Assembly (NCBI GenBank): GCA_943736015.1
Contig: OX031060.1
Location: 17,373,501-17,437,500, forward strand
From: Tridacna crocea
Lineage: Eukaryota > Mollusca > Bivalvia > Cardiida > Cardiidae
Length of the DNA: 64,000 bases
Reading direction: 5' to 3'
The notes below the pieces were generated by a model that saw only the letters and a list, made by a program, of their open reading frames with translations, made no database searches and was not told where the DNA came from. Position numbers and translations under genes: made by a program. Shown here in pieces: positions 55,642 through 64,000 of this stretch (positions are counted from its first letter, which is position 1; every line of letters starts with the position of its first letter).

Positions 55642-56649
55642 ATCGACAGTATTAGCTAGAGTTTTATTTTGTGATATGACAAAACCAGACTTGTGTATTT
55701 TTATGTTTGTTTAGTTTCTCAGTTTCAAAACTGATACAAGCTATATTTTCTGTGTTAATGTATATTTAAATGAAATGACAGTTTTGGATAAAAAAAAGAC
55801 TTAAAAGTAATTACTCAGAAAATGTTGTTGATACAGAGAATTAGTCTTACTAAATAGTTTCAGTTTTTTCTTTTGCCTTTCAAAATTAAGTGATCCAGGC
55901 ATTGTGTATAAAGTTTTGTTTGAGGTTAAATTTTCTGATTGTGTGATATTTTTGAGTGTCTTTTGGTTGTGCATTTTTTTCCCTTTACAAATTTATGATG
56001 GAGTTGACATGATTTTTTCCCCCCAATTTGTTACAATATTATTGTGTATTTTGATTGGACCAGTCTGTACTCCCCAGGCATTCTAAATTTAATTTTATAA
56101 CTTTTTAACTACAAGGCTAGCCATCTGGTAGACTGAGACCAGATGTGTAAGCAAACTTGTTATATACTTACAAAATAGGTATGATTGTTGAATGCAAAAT
56201 GTGCAGGAACTATAGTCAGTACTCATTTTATTTTTATCTTTTCATGTTTTACTTTCTTGCATAAAAGACCTATTTTTAGCTATGGAAAAAAAAGAGAAGA
56301 CTTATAGATCAGATATTTGAAAACAATTATTACTAATACTATTGAATATTTTTGTAAACATATACTTTTTTCTGGTTTTATTGTGTGTATATAATGTTTG
56401 TTGTTTATTGGAATTTTTTTTTTGTACTTTTGTGATAACACTGTGAGCTAATGGATGAAATTTTGGGGAAAATTTGGCGAGATGATAAACAACTAGGCTG
56501 TAGAATGGAAGACCTAATTCAAAAAAAGTACTGTATCCAAGTTCCACAACTGTTGTAGTTTCCATTGCAGCCAAAGAAGATCAAGATCAGACAGCACAGT
56601 ACATGCAGCCTGATCTTTAACCTTCACTGTTTGCTTTAGTTGGACATAC
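55642..56649 (+). other. 3' flank / probable 3' UTR of the dynein gene
   Basis: AT-rich sequence after the stop with T-runs. I found no AATAAA here; an ATTAAA stands near 57440, beyond two hairpin elements. A D-type palindrome remnant lies at about 56570-56640. The true cleavage site cannot be set from sequence. Confidence 0.4.
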
Positions 56650-56877
56650 TTAACCCTTTCCCAAACAAGTCCTGATTTTTACGTGTCTGCAGTAAAAGTC
56701 TTTGGAAAACACTGTGGGAAAAGGAGAAATTGCTCATGAAAAGCAATTACTCCTTTTCCCACAGTGTTTTCTACCCTTTTAGAGAACTTTCTGCCATTTT
56801 ATCAAAATCTAAAATTGTCGTCTGCTAACTTTCTGATTTTGGAAGAGTCCAAAATTTGTCGTTTGGGAAAAGGTTAA
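56650..56877 (+). mobile_element. TTAA hairpin MITE, subfamily B2 (complete)
   Basis: TTAACCCTTTCCCAAAC to GGGAAAAGGTTAA; stem CACTGTGGGAAAAGGAG, loop GCTCATGAAAAGC. Close to the copy at 20275. Confidence 0.86.
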
Positions 56878-56981
56878 CAAAACAGCCTTGGAATTGCAAT
56901 TATTTATGTCTTATTTGTAGTTTGAGAAATCTGCTGAATTTGTTCTTTGCTCTATGGATTAATTAATGTGTAATCTAAATG

Positions 56982-57210
56982 TTAACCCTTTCCCATACGA
57001 CAAACTTTTGGATTAGACCAATTTGAAAGCATTTGCAGACGACAATTCAAGTCTTGCTGAAATGATGGCTTCTGTCTATGATAGGGTAGAAAACATTGTG
57101 GGAAAAGGAGAAAATGCTGGTTACCACCATTTTCTCCTTTTCACACAGTGTTTTCAAAAGGCTACTATTCCAGACCCCTAAAAACCCGGGATTGTTTTGG
57201 AAAGGGTTAA
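56982..57210 (-). mobile_element. TTAA hairpin MITE, family B (complete)
   Basis: TTAACCCTTTCCCATAC to GGAAAGGGTTAA; hairpin around GGTTACCACC. Confidence 0.85.
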
Positions 57211-57559
57211 AAGACTAGAACAGAAATAATTTACTCTTTCATGAGATCCGTCCACTTTACTTTTGTGATCTATAGTATGCACCTATACAACTTATATTTT
57301 TACTTTTGATTTCTTTGGATGTTTTGTAAAATGAGTGCTCTTTTTGACCTGGTGATATAATCATATACTTTAATATGTTTCTATTTGTAATCAATGTTAC
57401 CTTTCTAATTTGTCTAATCATATTGTTAAACTGGTTTTAATTAAATTTTGAAAATTTAAAGGCTAGAGGGTTTTTTTTTGTCATAAAAAGTCTTTGGAGT
57501 ATTGTTCAACTTGTGGACCAAGACGGCATCATGTGCTATTCAGATTACAGCAGATGCCG

Positions 57560-57908
57560 TTTTCATCTTGAAGCAGACCATTTTTTAAATCAGTGTGACA
57601 CAAGGAGAAAATGTTTGAAAGGAGCAATTTCTCCATTGCCATTTTTTCAGATGTTTTCAGAGAACCCTTACTCAAATTGAACACCCACAAAGAAGAAATT
57701 GCTGGTAACCAGCATTTTCTGCTTTTTGGATGAAAACAGTGTGTGAGAAAAGCAGAAAATGCTGGTAACCAGCATTTTCTGCTTTTCTCGCACACTGTTT
57801 TCTACCCTTTCCAAATCATATCTCAATTTTTGAGTCACATTAATTTTGTCGTCTGCAAATGTTTCAATGTGGAATAATCTAAAATTTTGTTGTTTGGTAA
57901 AGGTTTAA
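57560..57908 (+). mobile_element. Hairpin MITEs, overlapping fragments with a GCAG stem
   Basis: Two or three pieces; the clearest hairpin is 57731-57803 (CAGTGTGTGAGAAAAGCAG and mirror around GGTAACC) with a normal A right arm ending GGTAAAGGTTTAA. A second AGCATTTTCTGC sits just before it. Confidence 0.65.
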
Positions 57909-58084
57909 ACCCCTGCTGTAACATTGACTTGGTTGCCCTCAATATTTTCACCTTGGTGACGAGCTAAAGAAACGTTTGATGTGCAAAATCTTTTGCCGGT
58001 CCACAAAAAATTCAACGTGGCCAAATTGAAAGCGATTCGAGACGATAAAAAAAATCTGGTTCAAAAAAATGTCATAAATTACGA

Positions 58085-58165
58085 GGGAAATATGTGACCA
58101 GTACAGGACTCGGGACCCTTTGCTTACAGAGCGAGTGCTCTACCACTGAGCTTTGCATTCCGTTG
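58085..58165 (-). tRNA. tRNA-like sequence (pseudogene or SINE head)
   Basis: Reverse complement reads AAGCTCAGTGGTAGAGCACTC (D-arm/A box) and GGGTCCCGAGTCC (T-arm/B box). Stems are imperfect, so a functional tRNA is doubtful. Confidence 0.4.
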
Positions 58166-58799
58166 AATTGACAATTGGATACTTAGTACATTTTTGTGAA
58201 TGGTAGAGAGAAAGACATGAGAAGTTGTTGCTTATCACATATTCATGAAAAAAACGAGTCGGAATGTTTGCTGTTTCAATATTATTGACAAATTTTAAAC
58301 TGGGTCATATAGACATATCTTTATTTTTGACCTATCACAAAACACTGTTTATTCATTCTATATCAAACCAAGGAGTAGGTCTAAAGCCAACGCAGTTAGC
58401 TACGCAAAAAAAAAAAACCCAGACATCAACAGAGTTTGTATAATTCTTTTAGGGCATCAAGACCATATTAAGAAAGCCTACCCATCTCTGCACTACCCGC
58501 TTCAGATATTACCTGCTATTGTGTCTAGTTTATTCAGGGCTATCTATACAGCCCTGCTTTTTTGATGCCTCGACTGTTATAAGTTTGCTGAAATATAGAA
58601 TACCTTCCGCAACACCGGAGGCTGACAATGAGTTTGTTTTTCATGTAGAGATTTTCAATTTTAACATTTGTAATGTTGCGAGAATTGGGGCAAATATTTC
58701 CAGAAGTCGTGGTAATCTTTTGAATATCTAAGAAAGGGTCTAGAGAGCAAAAATAAGTAGTTTAATTTAGACCCACTTTGCTGTTGATGCGATGAATTT

Positions 58800-59450
58800 G
58801 TCCAAAAGCGCCCGCGTAGCACTTGCAAATCCAGTTGTGTTATGACATTAGGTACCCGATAAAAAAGTTTCACAGATGTGCGACATGGAGAATACCCGTT
58901 TTTATGATGCTGCAAAAGCTTTAGTCGATAGCCGGCCATATTGAGGAAAAACTTTTGCAGCACGAGAAGAGGGGCTACATAGAAAAAACCTCAACTTGCG
59001 AGCACACGAGATGCAGTTCTTGTAAATATATGCTGCAAAAAGTTAAATGGAGTTGCTCTGGATAACACAGCAAGCTTTTTGCGTTCCGAAAATAATACAC
59101 AGTTGTCGAAATAATGAGTTAAACTTCCTGTCTTCTTCTCTGGTGGTTTTTTTTTTGTGATCGAAATCAAGATTTTTTTTTTGAAAGCTGTTCGGCCTCT
59201 CAATTATCATACCACAGGTAAAATTAAAGACTTTTTTATATGACAAATGGCTCTCTAAGTATTTTTTTCATAGATTGTGTGCTCTTTGACTCTATTTGGA
59301 ATTTGAGTATTTATCAGTATAATCAGTGCACCTTTGCAAGTGTTTCTGATGTTGATTTACCAGTCACAAGGCACCTCATTTTCTTTCACTCTGCCAGCTA
59401 TTCGTCATTTCATTTCAAACCAATGGCTAAATTTCGACAAAGTCGACGCA
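58800..59450 (-). repeat. Left arm of a long diverged inverted repeat
   Basis: Matches the reverse complement of 60340-61050, with shared phrases such as GATTTCGA, AGCTTGCTGTGTTATCC (mirror), GCAAATCCA and GGAGAATACCC. Read on the minus strand it holds a short protein-like stretch with FDHK and a KLAVLSR block, also found in the right arm. Identity unknown; possibly an old mobile or virus-like element, in decayed state. Confidence 0.6.
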
Positions 59451-60339
59451 AAGTTCAGCACGGGTGAATTGTGTGGCACTGAATTTCATTAATAGAAATG
59501 AAAACGAATTTTGCAAACATGTGAGGGAATTTTTCGATAGGTGCACTGAAAGTATCCGAACCATTATAAACAGCCTCTTTAAACGTGTTGTTGCAATTTT
59601 TACTGATCCTTTTACCAAATAATTCCGAGTTTTACATAACGGCCTTACATTATGAGGCCCTAGAAAGCATTATAGGGAAATGAAAAAATACTGATAATCA
59701 TCATCTTTCAATGTGTGTGTGTTTTTTTTTTTTTAATTACCTTTTCACAAAAATATATTAATAAATGTTTCACCTGTTTAACATGGGATCCGTAGCTCAG
59801 TGGAAGAGCATTCGCCTAGAAATCCCGATACATCAAGTTCGAGTCCGCCTGGGGTCATATTTTTTTCTTCCTTGTTTGTGACTTATTTGAACAAGGTTTT
59901 TGTGTTGTTTCCTCCAAATACTTTCAAAGTGGACATCATCATTTTTTATTTTTTTTTGTCGACTGGTGAAGGATTTAGCATACAGAATTCCTCGTTAGCT
60001 TGTCAAAAAAAAAACGTGAAAATTGGAATTATATATCGGGGGCAAACAAGTCGCTAAACCAAAGGAAACGCCTGAAAAGATGAATTGTCACCCTCTTGTA
60101 ACTGAAATACCTTTTAGAAACGGCGAAAAAGAAATCAAGCATACAAACACATCCAATTGTGTAAGTTGGGGAAATGGGGAAAAATTTAGCAGCACTACAC
60201 AAGGAGTTCAGCCGAATCATTTCATGCAACAGACTGTAAACGTCGCAAAAGTTGCAAGACTAAGTCTTTGTTAAAAACCAAGAATTTCTACTTTTCCACA
60301 ATGCTTTCTACCCCTTGAAAGATAAACCTATTCGTGCTA
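59451..60339. other. Spacer between the inverted repeat arms
   Basis: Holds a short family A MITE fragment (about 59604-59710), a tRNA-like sequence and open frames with no recognised match. Confidence 0.4.
59786..59860 (+). tRNA. tRNA-like sequence (probably pseudogene)
   Basis: GGATCCGTAGCTCAGTGG, AAGAGCATTCGCC and AAGTTCGAGTCCGCC give good A and B boxes. The acceptor stem pairs only in part and position 33 is not T, so I do not assign an amino acid. Confidence 0.45.
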
Positions 60340-61050
60340 TCTACTTAGTCGTTTTCTAATAGACCGGTTAAAAAAATTGTCACCTGAAAAAACAGCGAGC
60401 AGTGTGAATGAAAGGACATGCTTTGTGATTGGTAAGCAAGATCAGAAACATATGCAAAGTTGCACTGTTTGTATTTATATTCACGACTCATATTAAAAAT
60501 AAATAGGGTGAAAGACAAGATACAAAAAAGACCAATTACAGGACCATTTGTCACAGAAACCCTCTTTAATTTTACCTAGGGTACGATAATTAAGGGGCCG
60601 AACAGCTTGCACAAAATATTTCTTGATTTCGACCACAAAAACAAGCCACCAGAAAAGGGGACCGAAAGTTTAACTAATTATTTCGACTATTTTAAATCAT
60701 TTTCGGAGCGCCAAAAGCTTGCTGTGTTATCCAGAGTAACTCCAATTAACTTTTGGCAGCATGAAAATACAAGAATTGCATCTCTTGTGCTTGCAAATTG
60801 AGATTTTTCCATGTGGTCCCTCTTTTCGTGCTGCAAAAGTTTTTCTTCAGTATGGCCGTCTATCGGCCAAAACTTTCGCAGCACCTTAAAAGGGGTATTC
60901 TCCTTGTCGCGCATCGGGGTAACTTTTTATCTGGTACCTTTTGTCATGCCGCAATTGGATTTGCACGAGAAGTTTGATATAGGCTTCTCCCTTTTTATTA
61001 GGTGGAGGTATAAATATGTCCTAAAGCGCCCGTGTAGCTCGTGCACATCC
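60340..61050 (+). repeat. Right arm of the long inverted repeat
   Basis: Read on the plus strand it shows the same FDHK.KPPEK and KLAVLSR blocks as the left arm, plus a local hairpin GTGCTGCAAAAGTTTT...GCAGCAC near 60825-60880. Base use is richer in CpG than the dynein introns. Confidence 0.6.
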
Positions 61051-61422
61051 AATTGTCAAAAAGTTGTATACAACATCCGAAACAATCTGCCCTAATCCTA
61101 GCAACATGTATTTCGTTTCCTTTCGGTTCCTCTTCTTCGACGGTTCTTGCTAGTCTGCAGCATATCTACGATTGCAGATGGATTTTTATCCTGTCGTTCT
61201 AGTTCTGACCTTGCTTGAGCCGTTGTTTGATCTGCAGGTAAACCTAACAGTTATGCCAGGGTATTGCCTATCTTCACATCTTTTTGTGTCAACAGGTATA
61301 ATTTGTAACGCCCTACCAGGGCCTGATTGATTTCAAGGATACGTGATAGAAGCCGACAGCATCAAAGAAATCGACCCGTTTTTGCAGATTAGGAACGTAT
61401 AATTTCATCGTTTTCTTTTAAG

Positions 61423-62248
61423 CAAGAGGACCATGATGGTCTTATATCGCTCACCTGAGTACTAAGCAGTAAATGTCTACAATGAAAATTCTTCTTTTCC
61501 GAAAAGATCACCGTATCGTATTTGGTACAGGTCCACTAGAAGATGCTACATAATGAAATATCAATGCTCTTCGATTTCCAGTTTCAGAGAAAAATATTTC
61601 TAAAGTTTTCCTTCTGTGCTACATAATAAATATCAAAGCTCTGCCCCTTCTAGTTTCATACAAAAAGAATTTTAAAGTTTTCCTTCTTTGTTCCTATGTT
61701 CCAAACTTGTGACTCCCGGCGCGGGGTCAGTTTTGACCCCAGGGGCATCATATTAACAATCTTGGTAAAGGTCCACTAGGAGATACTTCATACCAAATAT
61801 CAAAGCTCTGACCCTTCTAGTTTCAGAGAAGAAGATTTTTAAAGTTTTCCTTCTGTGTTCCTATGTTTCAAACTTGTGACCCCCGAGGCATGGCCAGTTT
61901 TGACCCAAGGGGCATCATATGAACAATCTTGGTAGAGGTCCACTAGGAGATGCTACATACCAAATATCAAAGCTCTGACCCTTCCAGTTTCAGAGAAGAT
62001 TTTTAAAGATTTTTGCCATTTTTTTTCTTTTTGGTTGCCATGGCAACCAGAGTTATGGATGGTATTCAATCTTTTGAACAACTTTGGTAGAGCTTTACCC
62101 AAGGAACATCCCTGCCAAGTTTCATCAAGATTGGCCCAGTGGTTTAGGAGGAGAAGATGTTTAAAGAAATTGTGGACGACGCACGACGCACAACATACAA
62201 CGCACGACGGTCGCCGGACATTGAGCACTTTGTGCTGAGGTGAGCTAA
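61423..62248 (-). mobile_element. Helentron/Pearl-like element, reverse copy (L4)
   Basis: On the minus strand starts TTAGCTCACCTCAGC, leader with CGTCGTGCG, about three ~166 bp units (TTGATATTTGG, GGGTCAAAACTGGCC) and ends AGGTGAGCGATA...CATCATGGTCCTCTTG. Shorter array than L1 and L3. Confidence 0.72.
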
Positions 62249-62263
62249 AAATAAGTATGGTTT

Positions 62264-62468
62264 TTAACTCATTACCAAACGACATTACTTTAGGTTTGTC
62301 CCAATCAAAAGCACTTGCAGACGACGAAATAAAAGTGGCTGAAAATTTGAAAATTGTTTTGTGAAGGGTAGAAAACATTGTCGGAAAAGGAGAAAATGCT
62401 GGTTACCAGCATTTTCTTCTTTTCCCGCGATGTTTTCTAAAGGCCTCTTTCTCAGGGTCGTAAAAAGT
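62264..62468 (-). mobile_element. TTAA hairpin MITE, family A, right end lost
   Basis: TTAACTCATTACCAAAC, full hairpin (GTCGGAAAAGG / CTTTTCCCGCG), stops at CAGGGTCGTAAAAAG. Confidence 0.78.
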
Positions 62469-62469
62469 A

Positions 62470-63120
62470 CCTCGTCCTCATTCGTTATATGGATTTCAAA
62501 TTATCTCCCCTAACTTCTTTTGACAGGAACATAGAACGGATTGTCAAATACGTAGTTCCTCTCAGATTTTTTTTTTTCCAATTCCTCCCAGCAATTATAG
62601 TCTTTCTTGTCCGCGAACAATACTTTCCTTGCAAAGATCTGAATATAAAATTATGTAAATATCATCCGATGCCTTAGACTTTGTTTTTTCATTGGAGCTA
62701 AACTGAACTAAATAATGCCACTTTCCAAATCCCCGGTAAAAATAAAAAGGTATATTTAAATGTATTTTAAATTTAAAGGTTTGATTATTCTCAAATTAAG
62801 CTTTGCTCTCATTACTTTGAAGATAGATATATCGATCCACGGCTGTTTACAACAAATTTTCACCGACATCTTTTACCGCATCTGGATTTATCCAGCTATT
62901 AAATGTATTAAGAAATCCTTGTACATGTAACTCGACAAAGCACTGAAGCTTGTTGTTTCGTTTCCTCGTTCCTAGCACTCACTGAATAAACCCACAAACT
63001 GTTCTCGTCTTTATTGACCTTTTGTGACTCAGCCGCGTAAAATAAACCTGTAATATCAACCAAGGTGACCTGATGTTCAAGGCACAGGTTTCAGGCACTG
63101 TAATCAAAGTTCAAAGTTGC
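62470..63120. other. Intergenic stretch, no feature recognised
   Basis: No hairpin element, coding match or RNA gene seen. Confidence 0.5.
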
Positions 63121-63350
63121 TTAACCCTTTTCCAAACAGCAAATTTTGTACAAGACAAAATTGAAAGCATTTTGCAAATGACGAATTAGCAGTTGCTAAA
63201 AAGACGATTTTTCTATATGCTAGGGTAGAAAACACTGTGGGAAAAGGAGAAAATCCTGGTTACCAGCATTTTCTCCTTTTCCCACAATGTTTTCAAAAAG
63301 GCTTCTATTCCTGACACGTAAAAACCAGGAATTGTTTGGGAAAGAATTAA
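63121..63350 (-). mobile_element. TTAA hairpin MITE, family B
   Basis: TTAACCCTTTTCCAAAC to GGGAAAGAATTAA; hairpin with one mismatch (AAATCCTGG). Sister of the copy at 11084. Confidence 0.83.
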
Positions 63351-64000
63351 GTAGTGTCAAAAAGATATCTCTCTAATGTAGTTGTTCGGTGTTGTATTTA
63401 AATCGGGAAGAAGCCATGCATAAAGGAGTGGTCTCAAGTAACAGGCCCTAAAGTGCGATGCCAGAGGAAGCTCTCACATCAGTCACAATAATGGTAACTA
63501 AACAAGGACGAAAGAGAAACGCAGGGTACCATACGAGATATTGAACAAGCTTTGAGTCTCCATACGCAGTCAGTCACTACTTTATTCACTGAGGATGGGA
63601 TAATGTCATTAAGAAGCCATTTTCTAATTTCCTTTTGGCAACACTGAAATGAAATTTCGTCAAAATATTCAAAACTGATCAGTAGTAAACATAAAATAAT
63701 AACTTAGAATTCTCAATAAACTTATACACCTCTAAACTACCTTGAAAGGTTACACTGCGTTTCTTTTTCGTCCTAGTATATTATCAACATGATAAATTAT
63801 GGGAGAAAAAACAAAATTACAACATAATGTAAGTATCAACAATTTAATTTTTTTCATGAATATTTCTGCACATGTCAAAACATCAAAAAACAAAACATTG
63901 TATCTTATTAAAAATGAGCGTAACCTAAATAATATCCATGCAAGTATTCATTTCGCTCCTTTCACACAACCATACTTCTGCAGATAAACTTCTCTAGTGC
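63351..64000. other. Intergenic stretch, no feature recognised
   Basis: No supported gene or repeat; short open frames only. Confidence 0.5.

Noticed and set aside
57421-57470. Gene end marked by ATTAAA near 57440
   Set aside because: It is 1.8 kb past the stop and beyond two transposon copies; no downstream GT-rich element is clear, so it is mentioned but not called.
59786-59860. Functional tRNA gene
   Set aside because: A and B boxes are good but acceptor and anticodon stems pair poorly and T33 is missing; kept only as tRNA-like.
60029-60274. 83-codon plus-strand frame as a host gene
   Set aside because: No recognised domain, and it lies in the spacer of the decayed inverted repeat; no splice or promoter evidence.
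61953-62378. Minus-strand open frame of 141 codons, longest non-exon frame in the 3' region
   Set aside because: Runs from a hairpin MITE into the tandem-repeat element L4; a chance frame across two repeats.

Overview
This is a stretch of animal nuclear DNA, most likely from a bivalve mollusc, probably a heterodont clam. It is AT-rich, with short exons and long introns. It carries repeat types I associate with bivalve genomes: GCTCACCT-ended elements with ~166 bp internal tandem units, TIR elements ending in GCCTGCAAC, and a TATACCCCCGC repeat. The organism call is an inference from these repeats and from the protein, not from a search.

One host gene dominates. From 689 to 55641 on the + strand, 35 exons encode the C-terminal 2205 residues of an axonemal outer-arm dynein heavy chain of the DNAH5/DNAH8 (gamma) class, closest to DNAH8 as I remember those proteins. 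The exons were assembled by protein similarity. All 34 junctions keep the reading frame and the last exon ends in TAA at 55639-55641. They run from the end of AAA2 through AAA3 (P-loop split over exons 4 and 5), AAA4 (exon 11 P-loop), the stalk and microtubule-binding domain (exons 13-18), AAA5, AAA6 and the C-terminal domain. The 5' half of the gene lies to the left of the window. One intron uses a GC-AG donor (50992). All other splice sites are GT-AG.

The introns are packed with short non-autonomous DNA elements. The main group is a set of ~200-260 bp elements that end TTAACYCTTT...AAAGRGTTAA. They are flanked by or share TTAA, the piggyBac-type target, and most have a ~67 bp near-perfect hairpin at the centre. 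Families A, B, B2 and C share the hairpin design, and family D has a different hairpin but the same kind of ends. About 75 recognisable copies and many fragments occur here, none in an exon. Several are nested inside one another at TTAA, and many sit end to end sharing one TTAA. Many of the short open frames in the window are only translations of this hairpin.

Other elements are four Helentron/Pearl-like elements with tandem repeats (8386-10315, 33605-35243, 38875-40614 and a reverse copy at 61423-62248), one of which interrupts a hairpin element; a 995 bp TA-flanked element with GGGACA motifs and a CpG-rich core (29091-30085); two copies of a tRNA-derived SINE in opposite orientation; three GCCTGCAAC-ended elements; and a region of large palindromes at 54530-55323.

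Downstream of the gene (55642-64000) I see no confident host gene. The area holds the 3' flank, more hairpin elements, two tRNA-like sequences, and a long diverged inverted repeat (about 58800-61050) whose arms still share a short protein-like stretch. That inverted repeat is the least explained structure in the window.
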